64,000 nt of DNA, taken from contig NZ_JADG01000020.1 in assembly GCF_000518265.1 (NCBI RefSeq), positions 1 through 64,000 on the forward strand. The letters run 5' to 3'. Source of the stretch: Actinomadura oligospora ATCC 43269 (GTDB lineage Bacteria; Actinomycetota; Actinomycetes; Streptosporangiales; Streptosporangiaceae). Both the position numbers and the translations under genes were made by a program. A model generated the notes under the pieces. It made no database searches and had not been told where the DNA came from. It was given only the letters and a program-made list of their open reading frames with translations. Below are positions 56,445-64,000 of the stretch, one piece after another; the first letter of the stretch is position 1, and each line of letters opens with the position of its first letter.

Positions 56445-56894
56445 TTAGAGGTTGCGGAGGGTGGTCAGGGCTCGGTCGGCGTGGACGTTCATGCGGACTT
56501 CGGACTTGATGATCTCCAGGATGCGGCGGTCCTGGGCGATGACGAAGGTCTGGCGGCGGGTGGGGGCCAGGGCGAAGCCGCGTTTGACGCCGAAGAGGGC
56601 CCGGACGGCGCCGTCGGGGTCGGAGAGCAGGGGGTAGCCGAGGGAGTGGCGCTTGGTGAACTCGTGCTGTTTGGCGGGGGCGTCGCCGCTGATGCCGACG
56701 GGACGGGCTCCCAGGTCGGCGAGTTCCTCGGCCACGTCGCGGAAGTGGCAGGCCTCGGCGGTGCAGCCGGGTGAGAGGGCGGCGGGGTAGAAGAAAAGGA
56801 CGACCGGGCCGTCCGCCAGCAGGTCGCTGAGGCGGCGGGACGTGCCGGTCTCGTCCGGAAGTTCAAAGTCTTCCACCACATCACCGACGTTCAT
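56445..56894 (-). CDS. Peroxiredoxin (BCP/PrxQ type)
   Basis: A 149-residue thiol peroxidase. The peroxidatic Cys is C44 in FYPAALSPGCTAEACHFRD and a second Cys, C49, is five residues later, the arrangement of 2-Cys PrxQ/BCP enzymes. The resolving disulfide and R (in the RNG/GVKRGF region) are kept. Its ATG overlaps the stop of the upstream gene as ATGA, implying translational coupling. Third gene of the serpin operon. Confidence 0.92.
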   Translation of the reverse strand: MNVGDVVEDFELPDETGTSRRLSDLLADGPVVLFFYPAALSPGCTAEACHFRDVAEELADLGARPVGISGDAPAKQHEFTKRHSLGYPLLSDPDGAVRALFGVKRGFALAPTRRQTFVIAQDRRILEIIKSEVRMNVHADRALTTLRNL

Positions 56895-57472
56895 GGGCGA
56901 ACGGTACCAAGCGCGCCGGGGCGGGTCATCAGGTAGGTGGTGATCCGGTCGGGGGGCCAGCCGTGGGACTCGCGGAGTCCGGCGGTGAGCATGGCGAGGT
57001 AGGCGGCGGACGGGGCGTTGAGGTCGGCCTCGGCGGCGCCGTGGGGCGAGGTGAAGGTGAGCATGGGGTGTCCGGCCACCTCACCCACCTTCAGGACGGT
57101 GTCGTAGCGGCCCGGGCCGAGGGTCTGGCGGCCGGTGGTGACGGCGGGGGTGAGGTCGATGTCGGCGCCGACCTCGCGGCGCATCTCCTGGGCGAGGACG
57201 TCGCCGAACTGGCCGGAGGTCAGCAGGTAGGCGCGGGCCGGGGCCTCGCCGTCCAGGGTCGGGTCGTAGAAGGCCATGCCGCCGCCCCAGACCAGGGACT
57301 CCAGGGCGAAGTAGATGCCGCCCGGAAGGAGGACGGGACGGTCGGCGGCGGGCGGTCGCGGGTCGCGGCAGCCGGTGTTGGTGCGCGCGCCGCCCTCCGG
57401 ACGGCCGCCTTCCAGGTAGCAGAGGAAACGGTCGCGGCGCAGGTTGGAGCCGTAGGCGGCGTACCAGAGCAT
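56891..57472 (-). CDS. Gamma-glutamylcyclotransferase-like (AIG2-type) protein
   Basis: A 193-residue protein. It begins MLWYAAYGSNLRRDRFLCYL; the YGSNL signature binds the gamma-glutamyl group in this fold. The glutamate acting as catalytic base cannot be placed with certainty. Similar actinomycete proteins are sometimes labelled histone deacetylase without support. It starts 8 bp after the serpin stop and overlaps the peroxiredoxin start by 4 bp. A link to glutathione or mycothiol-type thiol turnover would fit the peroxiredoxin partner, but this is inference. Confidence 0.75.
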   Translation of the reverse strand: MLWYAAYGSNLRRDRFLCYLEGGRPEGGARTNTGCRDPRPPAADRPVLLPGGIYFALESLVWGGGMAFYDPTLDGEAPARAYLLTSGQFGDVLAQEMRREVGADIDLTPAVTTGRQTLGPGRYDTVLKVGEVAGHPMLTFTSPHGAAEADLNAPSAAYLAMLTAGLRESHGWPPDRITTYLMTRPGALGTVRP

Positions 57473-57479
57473 CACCCGG

Positions 57480-58727
57480 TCATTGTCGGGTGGGGTCGGC
57501 GACGCGGGCCATGAAGAACGGCTCTCCGGTCTTCGTGTCGCGGACGATCATGAGGTACGGGCGGTCGAGGGCGACCTCGATCTTCTTGGTGGGCGCGGGC
57601 GCGGCGGTCGCCTCGATGCCGGTGCCGGTGGCCGCGGCGCCCTCGGTGCCCTTCTCGTCCACCCTGAGGGTGGCGGCGTGCCGGACGAAGCCGATCCTCT
57701 CCGCCTTCGGTGAGATGCCGCGCAGGTCGGCCTGGCCGGAGAACGCGACGCCCATGCCGAGGCGGGTGAGCAGCGGTGTGAGTTCGCGTTGGGACGAGAG
57801 GTCCGTCTTGGGCATGAAGAGCTGGACGGGGGTGCCCGTGGCGAGCGTGGCGGTGAGCCGGTCGAAGGTCGCGGCGGTGAGGTTCGGGCAGCCGTGGGCG
57901 GACTTGTCCGGGACCAGCGCGGTCATGCGGAGCCTGTCGCCGGAGTAGGGCAGGTCGACGGCCGTCCATCCGGCGGTGTGGGCGTAGCCGAAGTGGCTCT
58001 CGGCGTCCATGAACCTGGCCTGGACGGTCCGTCCGTCCGAGGTGGTGAAGCGGTCGGTGGCGCCGGACTTGAACTTCGTCCGCCATTCGGCCCTGAGGTG
58101 GACGGCGTCGGTGAGGACCCAGCCGGTGTGGGAGGTGATCTGGCCCTTCGGGAGCAGTTCGGCGATCTTCCCGCCGGTGTCCTTCTTGATCTGGGCGTTG
58201 ATCGCCTTGCGGGCGTCCTCGGGCTTCTCGGCGAAGTCGAGGGTCTTCAGGCCCGCGTCGTATCCGGTGGCGAGCTTGTCCAGGTAGCCCTTGTCGGTGG
58301 GGATGCCGGTGTTGGCCCAGATCTGGTCGGAGACCTTGACGGACGCCTTCTTGGTGTTGAACGACCGCATCTCGCTCATGCGCGCGCGGAGGCCGGGCAG
58401 CAGATCGCCGGACGGCAGGTGCAGGGCGCGGGCCATGGCGGTGGCGGTCCGGCCTCGCGCGCCCTGGTAGGCCATGCCGAGGCTGGACGCGACGCTGCTC
58501 GGCGACAGCACGATGTTGGCGTTCGGGTCGGCGCCGCACCAGGAGGAGAGCAGTCCGAAACCGAACGCGGTGTCGGCGCGTCCGAGGGGGCGGGGGTCGC
58601 CGGGCGGCACCTTGATCACGGCGCCGCGCAGCTCGTGCGCCTTGGGCGTCTGGTCGCCGCAGGCCGCGACGCCTGTGGTGAGCGCCGTCGCGCATGCCAG
58701 GACGGCGAGAGAGCGGGGAGTCGGCAT
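57480..58727 (-). CDS. Serpin-family lipoprotein (serine protease inhibitor)
   Basis: A 415-residue serpin. The N-terminus is a lipoprotein signal: LAVLACATALTTGVAAC with the lipidated Cys at 23. Serpin landmarks include NIVLSPSSVASSLGMAYQGA (helix B), WVLTDAVHLRAEWRTKF and FHTAGW-like strand 3A segment, MTALVPDKSA, and the hinge RVDEKGTEGAAATG, whose small residues are needed for the inhibitory strand insertion. The reactive-centre loop continues GIEATAAPAPTKKIEVALDR, then PYLMIVRDTKTGEPFFMARV closes the fold. An inhibitory serpin anchored outside the membrane could protect the cell from its own or foreign serine proteases; the window also has a secreted subtilase at 9980. First gene of a three-gene operon. 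Confidence 0.92.
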   Translation of the reverse strand: MPTPRSLAVLACATALTTGVAACGDQTPKAHELRGAVIKVPPGDPRPLGRADTAFGFGLLSSWCGADPNANIVLSPSSVASSLGMAYQGARGRTATAMARALHLPSGDLLPGLRARMSEMRSFNTKKASVKVSDQIWANTGIPTDKGYLDKLATGYDAGLKTLDFAEKPEDARKAINAQIKKDTGGKIAELLPKGQITSHTGWVLTDAVHLRAEWRTKFKSGATDRFTTSDGRTVQARFMDAESHFGYAHTAGWTAVDLPYSGDRLRMTALVPDKSAHGCPNLTAATFDRLTATLATGTPVQLFMPKTDLSSQRELTPLLTRLGMGVAFSGQADLRGISPKAERIGFVRHAATLRVDEKGTEGAAATGTGIEATAAPAPTKKIEVALDRPYLMIVRDTKTGEPFFMARVADPTRQ

Positions 58728-59095
58728 GCCGTTAGGACGGCGTCGCGAATCCCACGGTTCCCGGCGAAGCGAATTTACGGGTCATGTCGGATGTCATCCT
58801 CTTCGACTCGTTCCTGCCGGTTTCGTCAGGTGACGAGCCGAATGACTGTCACTGGACGGTGAGAATGCTTTGGCGGACGCGCCACTTTCGGCGTGATGCC
58901 CGACACCGTCACGTTTGCCCGGTCCGGCGATCGGGGACTATGGTCGTCGTGACCGCCTGAAACCGGGTGGGGACAGAAAACCCCCCGCCCCCTGCGCCCC
59001 CAGCGGGCGCTTTCCCGCAGGTCACTCGCGCTTCGAACAGGTGTCTACGACGCAGATACCTCCCGGTTACCCCTGTGCTGACCCGGAGGTCCCCC
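58728..59095. other. Divergent promoter region with long GT leader
   Basis: About 370 bp without a gene. On the plus strand TTGCCC (58915-58920) and TATGGT (58939-58944), 18 bp apart, may form a promoter for the glycosyltransferase, leaving a leader of about 145 nt with several short complementary segments (AACCGGG 58961-58967 with CCCGGTT 59062-59068; GACC at 58951 with GGTC at 59020). Confidence 0.4.
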
Positions 59096-60568
59096 ATGCG
59101 TCGGTCCCTGAACATCGCTCTCGTGTCCGCTTCCGACTTCGGCGGAGACCGGTCCCAGGTGTCCCATGTCCGTGAGCTCGCGCGCGCCCTCGGCCGTCCC
59201 GAGGACGAGGGCGGGGCCGGGCACCGCGTCTCGGTCTACGGCCGCCGCTGCTCCCCCGACGCCCGCGGTCGCACGCGGCTCGCGTCCGGCGCCACGCTGT
59301 TCAACCTGACCGCGGGACCGGAGCGTCCGCTGCCGGACGACCGGCTCCTCGACCACGTCCGCGACCTGGCCGACGAGCTGCGCCGCCGCTGGTCCGGCGC
59401 CGGACGCCCGGAGGTGGTCCACGCGCACGGCTGGATCGGCGGGCTCGCCGCGTGCGCCGTCGCCGGTGAGCTCGGCATCCCCTTCGTCCAGACCTTCCAC
59501 GGCATGGCCGCGACCGAGGCGCGCGCCGGACGGACCGTCCACCCCGCGCGCGCCCGGCTGGAGCGTGCCATCGGCCGCGGCGCCGCCGCCGTCCTCGCCC
59601 GCTGCGCCGACGAGGCCGCCGACGCGGTGCGGACGGGCGTCGCGCGCGACATCGTCCGGGTCGTCCCGCCCGGCGTGGACGTGGACCTGTTCTCCGAGGT
59701 CGGCCCGGCGATGCCGCACGGCGACCGGCAGCGGCTCACGGTGGTCGCGCGGAACCTGTCGGACGGCTCGGCCGAGACCGCGCTGCGGGCGTTGCAGCAC
59801 GTCCCGGACGCCGAGCTGGCCGTCGCGGGCGGCCCGGACCGGGAGGAGCTGGAGAACGACGCGTCGGTGCATCGGCTGACAGTCCTCGCCAAGGAGCTGC
59901 ACGTCTCGGACCGGGTGATCTTCCTCGGCCGGGTGCCGCGCCGGTCGCTGCCGCGGCTGCTGCGGACGACCCGGCTCGCGCTCAGCCTGGCCCCCGCGCA
60001 GCCCGCGCCGACGTCCGCGCTGGAGGCGATGGCCTGCGGCGTCCCGGCGGTCGTGACGCCGGTCGGGACGAACGCGGACGCGGTGCTCGACAAGATCACC
60101 GGGCTGCACGTCCAGGCGGGCCGTCCGCGCCAGATCGGGCTGGCCGTCCGGGGGCTGCTCGCCGAGGAGACCATGCGGCGCGGCTACGCGATCGCCGCCG
60201 CCGACCGCGCCCGCTCCCGGCACGGCTGGAACCGCATCGCCGACGAGACCGAGCGGGTCTACCTCACGGTCATCCCCGAGCCCGAGACCCTGCCGGAGCC
60301 GGACCAGGATCCGGAGGAGGCGCCCGAGCCGATCAGGATCCCGGCCCCCGCGCCGGAGCCCGAGCGCGAGCCCGAGCCCGCGTCCGGAGCCTCGTCCGAG
60401 TCCGGGGCCGAGTCCGGAACCGCGCCCGGAACCGCGTCCGAGTCCGGGTCCAGGTCGAAGTCCGGGTCCCGTTCGAAGTCCAAGTCCGGGTCCGAGTCCC
60501 GGTCCGGGTCGAGCGCTGACCGGGTGGTGGCCGAGTCCGGCAGTGATCTTGTGGGCTCGCCGCGCTGA
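59096..60568 (+). CDS. GT4-family glycosyltransferase with low-complexity C-terminal tail
   Basis: A 490-residue GT-B glycosyltransferase. N-terminal acceptor half: LNIALVSASDFGGDRSQVSH, VVHAHGWIGGLAACAVAGEL and FVQTFHGMAA. C-terminal donor half: IVRVVPPGVDVDLFSEVGPA, VIFLGRVPRRSLPRLLRTTR and PTSALEAMACGVPAVVTPVG, where the EX7E-type acidic pair is reduced to one clear Glu. From about residue 385 the sequence is a tail: first Pro/Glu-rich, then about 60 residues of Ser, Gly, Lys and Arg from a repeated TCCGGG-like DNA pattern. Donor and acceptor unknown. ATG at 59096 with GGAGGT upstream. Confidence 0.82.
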   Translation: MRRSLNIALVSASDFGGDRSQVSHVRELARALGRPEDEGGAGHRVSVYGRRCSPDARGRTRLASGATLFNLTAGPERPLPDDRLLDHVRDLADELRRRWSGAGRPEVVHAHGWIGGLAACAVAGELGIPFVQTFHGMAATEARAGRTVHPARARLERAIGRGAAAVLARCADEAADAVRTGVARDIVRVVPPGVDVDLFSEVGPAMPHGDRQRLTVVARNLSDGSAETALRALQHVPDAELAVAGGPDREELENDASVHRLTVLAKELHVSDRVIFLGRVPRRSLPRLLRTTRLALSLAPAQPAPTSALEAMACGVPAVVTPVGTNADAVLDKITGLHVQAGRPRQIGLAVRGLLAEETMRRGYAIAAADRARSRHGWNRIADETERVYLTVIPEPETLPEPDQDPEEAPEPIRIPAPAPEPEREPEPASGASSESGAESGTAPGTASESGSRSKSGSRSKSKSGSESRSGSSADRVVAESGSDLVGSPR

Positions 60569-60633
60569 CCCTCGTCGCGCACGGTGTGACCTGCCGGGCC
60601 GTCCGTCACTCCCGTCCGGCGGCCCGGTGCCGT

Positions 60634-60668
60634 CCCGGCCCCCGGTCCTCCCAGGACCGGGGGCCGGG
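60634..60668 (+). terminator. Strong terminator after the glycosyltransferase
   Basis: CCCGGCCCCCGGTCCT (60634-60649) pairs perfectly over 16 bp with AGGACCGGGGGCCGGG (60653-60668), loop CCC. Confidence 0.85.
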
Positions 60669-60732
60669 GCCTGCCTGAATCGTCCTGGTCCGATGGCATA
60701 CTGAGGCAACTCTCACGGAGGTGCTGACAAGG

Positions 60733-63699
60733 GTGCTGATCGGCAGGAAGGCACAGTTCGCCGCGCTCACCGCGGCGTTGGACCGGGCCGCCGCCGGACA
60801 CGCCGGGGTCGTCCTCGTGGGCGGGGACGCCGGGGTGGGCAAGACGCACCTGGTCGGCGAGCTCACCACGACCGCGCGGGAGCGCGGTTTCGCCGTGTTG
60901 ACCGGGCAGTGCGCCGCGCTCGGCGAGTCGATGCCCTACCTGCCGCTGGCCGACGCCCTCTGGACGGCGCTGCGCGACCCGCAGTCCGCCGGGGCCGAGC
61001 GCGAGGCGCTCGAGACGGCGCTGGTGGACCGTCCGGTGCTGCGCAGGCTGCTGCCCGACGGCGACGGCGCGCCGGACGAGGCGTCCGACCTGGGCAGGCA
61101 GCAGCTGCTCGGCGCGACGCTCGGGCTCCTGGGCGAGCTCGGCGGGCAGCGTCCGGTGCTGCTCGTCCTGGAGGACCTGCACTGGGCGGACCGTTCCACC
61201 CGCAACCTCCTGGTCTTCCTGAGCCGGGTGCTCCAGCGGGAGCGGGTCTGCTTGGTCGGCACCTACCGGACCGACGACCTCCACCGGCGGCACCCGCTGC
61301 GGCCGGTCGTCGCCGAGCTGCTGCGGCTGCCGAACGTCACGGCGGTCGAGTTGCAGCCGTTCCGGCCGAACGAGACGTCGGAGTTCCTGGCCTCGCTGTC
61401 CGGGGCGGGCGCCAAACCGTCCCCCGACCTGGTCGACCAGGTCCACCGGCGGTCGGAGGGCAACCCGTTCTACGCGGGCGAGCTGTTCGCGGCGGCCGAC
61501 GACCGGGAGCTGCCGTCCGCGCTGGCCGACCTGCTGCTCGCGCGGGTGGAGCGGCTGTCCGAGGACGCCCAGCACGTGGTGCGGGTCGCGGCCGTCGCCG
61601 GGCGCCGCGTGGACGACGAGCTGCTGCGCCACGTCTCCGGACTGTCGGAGGACGCGGCGGGCGAGGCGCTCCGCGAAGTGGTGTCGCACCAGATCCTGGT
61701 GCCGAGCGGCACCGCCGGGTACACGTTCCGGCACGCGCTGCTCCGCGAGGCCGTCTACGCCGATCTGCTTCCCGGTGAGCGCACCCGCCTGCACCGCGCG
61801 TTCGCGGCCGAGTTCCTCCAGGCCCTCGCACCGGCCGGTGAACAGGTCCCGGACGCGAACCGGACGCCGCGCGCCGCCGCGGAGCTGGCCTACCACTCGA
61901 TGGCGGCGCACGACCTGCCGACGGGGTTCGCCGCGTCCGTGCGGGCGGGCAAGGACGCCGAGCGGATGGGCGCGCCGGACGAGGCGTACGAGCACTACGA
62001 CCAGGCGCTGTCGCTGTGGGACAGCGTGCCCGGGCCGGACGAGGCGGCGGGCATGAGCCGGGTGGAGCTGGAGTGGGCGGCGGTCCGGTCGTCCGCGCGG
62101 GCCGGGGACGTGCGCCGGGCGGTGCAGCGGCTGCGGCGCCTGCTGGCCCTGGTCGATCCGGAGGACAAGGCGCTCAGCGCGGAGGTCCGCGAGCGCCTGG
62201 CGTACTACCTCCACGAGACCGACCATCTGGACGAGTCACGCAAGTGGGCTCAGGAGGCGCTCGACCTCACTCCGGAGAAGCCGCCGACTCCCGCGCGGGC
62301 GCGCGTACTGGCGACCTATGTGCGGTCGCTGCTGGCCACGCCCGAACGGTTCGACGAGGTTCCGGCGATGGCGGCCGAGACGCTGCGCGTGGCGCGCGAG
62401 GCGGACGTGCCGTCCGCCGAGGCCGCCGCGCTGATCTCGCTGGGGCAGCACACCGAGGCGACGCTCGGGCCGGGGCCGGAGGTGACGCGCGCCTACTCCG
62501 ACGCGGTGCGGCTGGCGCGGACCTCGGGCAACATGCAGGTGATGTTGCGCGCGCTGTACGTCCAGGCGCACCTGCCGTACGAGATGGGCGAGCTCGCGCG
62601 CGCCCGCGCGTTGGCGGACGAGGCCGTCCGGTTCACTCTCGACAACGGGCTCGCCTGGTCGACCTACGGCATCAACCTGCGGTTCCTCCAGTTCCTGATC
62701 GCCTACACCGACGGCGACTGGGACCGGGCGTCCGAGATCGCCGACGGGTTCGGCATCCGCGTGGCGCGGGACGTGGAGGCGGTCGTGTCCGCGTACGCGC
62801 TGTTCCTGGACGTGGGGCGGGGCAGCACGCGCGCCACGCACCGGCTCCAGTGGATCGCGCCGTTGTGGGACGACGACACGTTCCTGGCGTATGTCGCGCG
62901 CGGCATGGCCGCCGAGCAGCGGATGTGGGACGGCGACGACACCGGGGCGCTGGAGCACGTCGCCAACGTCCTGCGGAACGAGCGGCCGGCCCACACCAGC
63001 CTGATCCGGATCGCGGCGGTGGGGCTGTGGGCGCACGCCGACCGGGCCGTCCGGGCGCGGCGTTCCAAGGACGCCGCCGCCGAGGCCGCCGCTTGTGCCG
63101 CCGCCGACGATCTGGTGGAGCGGGCCCGGTTCGCGGCGACGCACAGCCTGGACGGACGGCACGACGCGTGGATGGGCGCCGAGGGGCGCGGCTGGCTGGC
63201 GCGGGCGGAGGCCGAGTGGCGGCGCGCGCACGGCACGGACGGGCCGGAGCACTGGCGGGCCGCCCGGGACATCTTCGACTACGGGTTCGTCTACGAGGTC
63301 GCGCGGTCGCGGTGGCGGCTGGCGGAGTCGCTCGCCGAGCACGGCGACCGGGACGGCGCGGCGGAGGAGTGGCGCGCGGCGGTCGCCGACGCGGAGCGGC
63401 TGGACGCGCGTCCGCTGCTGCGGGTGCTGCGCGACCTTGGCTCGCGGGCGCGGCTCTCGGACGACCGGTCCCGCCACGAAGGCGGCGCGGCGAGCGACCG
63501 CGGCCCCCTCGGCGGGCTCACCTCGCGCGAGCGTGAGGTGCTGAAGCTGGTGGCGACGGGCATGGGCAACAAGGAGATCGCGGCGACGCTGTTCATCTCC
63601 CCCAAGACCGCGAGCGTGCACGTGTCGAACATCCTGGCCAAGCTGAACGTCACGAGCCGCACGCAGGCCGCCGCCCTCGCACACCGCGAGAACCTGTAG
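60733..63699 (+). CDS. LuxR-family LAL regulator (AAA ATPase plus LuxR HTH)
   Basis: A 988-residue large ATP-binding LuxR regulator of the MalT type. The ATPase domain is at the N-terminus: VVLVGGDAGVGKTHLVGELT (P-loop, about 29-44) and VLLVLEDLHWADRSTRNLLV (Walker B, about 140). Tetratricopeptide-like helices fill the middle. The C-terminal HTH reads LTSREREVLKLVATGMGNKE and IAATLFISPKTASVHVSNIL. Such proteins activate catabolic or secondary-metabolite genes on a sugar or other signal. The GTG at 60733 is preferred because GGAGG lies 10 nt before it; the GTG at 60721 is part of that ribosome site. Confidence 0.9.
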   Translation: MLIGRKAQFAALTAALDRAAAGHAGVVLVGGDAGVGKTHLVGELTTTARERGFAVLTGQCAALGESMPYLPLADALWTALRDPQSAGAEREALETALVDRPVLRRLLPDGDGAPDEASDLGRQQLLGATLGLLGELGGQRPVLLVLEDLHWADRSTRNLLVFLSRVLQRERVCLVGTYRTDDLHRRHPLRPVVAELLRLPNVTAVELQPFRPNETSEFLASLSGAGAKPSPDLVDQVHRRSEGNPFYAGELFAAADDRELPSALADLLLARVERLSEDAQHVVRVAAVAGRRVDDELLRHVSGLSEDAAGEALREVVSHQILVPSGTAGYTFRHALLREAVYADLLPGERTRLHRAFAAEFLQALAPAGEQVPDANRTPRAAAELAYHSMAAHDLPTGFAASVRAGKDAERMGAPDEAYEHYDQALSLWDSVPGPDEAAGMSRVELEWAAVRSSARAGDVRRAVQRLRRLLALVDPEDKALSAEVRERLAYYLHETDHLDESRKWAQEALDLTPEKPPTPARARVLATYVRSLLATPERFDEVPAMAAETLRVAREADVPSAEAAALISLGQHTEATLGPGPEVTRAYSDAVRLARTSGNMQVMLRALYVQAHLPYEMGELARARALADEAVRFTLDNGLAWSTYGINLRFLQFLIAYTDGDWDRASEIADGFGIRVARDVEAVVSAYALFLDVGRGSTRATHRLQWIAPLWDDDTFLAYVARGMAAEQRMWDGDDTGALEHVANVLRNERPAHTSLIRIAAVGLWAHADRAVRARRSKDAAAEAAACAAADDLVERARFAATHSLDGRHDAWMGAEGRGWLARAEAEWRRAHGTDGPEHWRAARDIFDYGFVYEVARSRWRLAESLAEHGDRDGAAEEWRAAVADAERLDARPLLRVLRDLGSRARLSDDRSRHEGGAASDRGPLGGLTSREREVLKLVATGMGNKEIAATLFISPKTASVHVSNILAKLNVTSRTQAAALAHRENL

Positions 63700-63703
63700 C
63701 GGG

Positions 63704-64000
63704 TCAGGCCAGGCCGCGGCCGGGGATCAGGGGCAGGTCGAGGGCGGTGAGCAGGCCGGGCGGGGACGCGACGACGGCCGGGACGGCGTTGACGATCCGC
63801 ATCGCGGTCGCCTTCAGTCCGGCGGTGTTGTGGTCGCCGTCTGAGCCGAGCAGCCGCAGGTCGAGCGTGTAGTTCGGCTCGCCGGTGAGCTCGACGCGGT
63901 AGCACCCCTGCCCGGACGGCTGTGGCCAGTCGGGCGCGAGGTCGTCGCGCAGCCGGGTCACGTGCTCCAGGACGATGACGGGCCGTCCGCCGGACATGCC
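63704..64000 (-). CDS. DapB-like NAD(P)H-dependent dehydrogenase, C-terminal part (cut by window edge)
   Basis: About 98 codons of the C-terminal half of a dihydrodipicolinate-reductase-like / 2,4-diaminopentanoate-dehydrogenase-like protein. The ending GDHNTAGLKATAMRIVNAVP and PPGLLTALDLPLIPGRGL is characteristic of this group of actinobacterial oxidoreductases acting on amino-acid-like or ketone substrates. The N-terminal NAD-binding domain lies beyond position 64000. Its stop is 5 bp from the converging LAL regulator stop. Confidence 0.7.
   Translation of the reverse strand, partial: GMSGGRPVIVLEHVTRLRDDLAPDWPQPSGQGCYRVELTGEPNYTLDLRLLGSDGDHNTAGLKATAMRIVNAVPAVVASPPGLLTALDLPLIPGRGLA

Noticed and set aside
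58945..59095. c-di-AMP (ydaO-type) riboswitch
   Set aside because: Some G-rich and GAAACC-like pieces looked suggestive, but I could not align the region to the consensus, and the downstream gene is not a typical target.

Overview
This is a very GC-rich window from a filamentous-type actinomycete. GTG and TTG starts are common, and the gene content is typical of the group: a SARP/AfsR regulator, a LuxR-family LAL regulator, a DUF397 protein, a GPP34 protein, several DHA2 efflux pumps, and an accD1-accA1-hmgL-acdH operon like that of Streptomyces. Thermomonosporaceae/Streptosporangiales (Actinomadura-like) is a reasonable guess, but nothing seen fixes the genus. I found no rRNA, tRNA, CRISPR array or prophage.

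Region by region. 1-200: right end of an IS5-like element abutting the next gene. 200-6517: a TetR repressor divergent from a leucine/branched-acyl-CoA catabolic operon, with two matched palindromic operators between them. 6567-9878: a large NACHT NTPase with leucine-rich repeats (NLR-like), whose start codon lies in the loop of a perfect 12-bp inverted repeat. 9980-17713: secreted subtilase, DHA2 pump, dienelactone-hydrolase-like enzyme and acyl-CoA synthetase. 18034-19099: DUF397 protein and HATPase_c protein diverging from a striking periodic TGCA array. 19266-25520: OtsA, DoxX/MarR pair, YbaK-like deacylase, and a DedA-kinase-regulator operon. 25859-31403: two paralogous small membrane proteins flanking a molybdopterin oxidoreductase, a nucleotidyltransferase and a MarR/membrane-protein pair.

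31529-37747 is the most accessory-looking stretch: a MazG-like pyrophosphohydrolase, a PD-(D/E)xK nuclease fused to a DUF2075 helicase, a GT-B-like protein carrying a four-copy 7-nt repeat inside its coding frame, and a STAND-TPR protein with a degenerate P-loop. 37846-44341: MerR, MFS, SARP and DHA2 genes, probably one regulated export unit. 44449-46403: an SPFH-RHH-GPP34 operon behind a promoter with a perfect palindrome in its spacer. 46731-49218: lysophospholipid acyltransferase, ERI1-like exonuclease, and an unusual HATPase_c-ankyrin fusion.

49385-55465: DHA2 pump with two operator-like palindromes, a gene-free kilobase with minisatellites and a G-run tract, TetR, MscS channel and a CocE/NonD hydrolase. 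55542-56301: a 30-bp minisatellite, twin hairpins and a frameshifted small gene. 56445-58727: serpin lipoprotein, gamma-glutamylcyclotransferase-like protein and peroxiredoxin in one operon. 59096-64000: a GT4 glycosyltransferase with a low-complexity tail, a LAL regulator, and the end of a DapB-like dehydrogenase cut by the window edge.

The best candidates for something undescribed are the NACHT-LRR gene with its start-codon hairpin (6541-9878), the MazG/nuclease-helicase neighbourhood with its slippage-prone repeat (31529-35646), the TGCA array (18362-18426), and the EEYLAWLA small-membrane-protein family (25859-26371 and 31149-31403). All functional statements come from reading the sequence; no database search was run.
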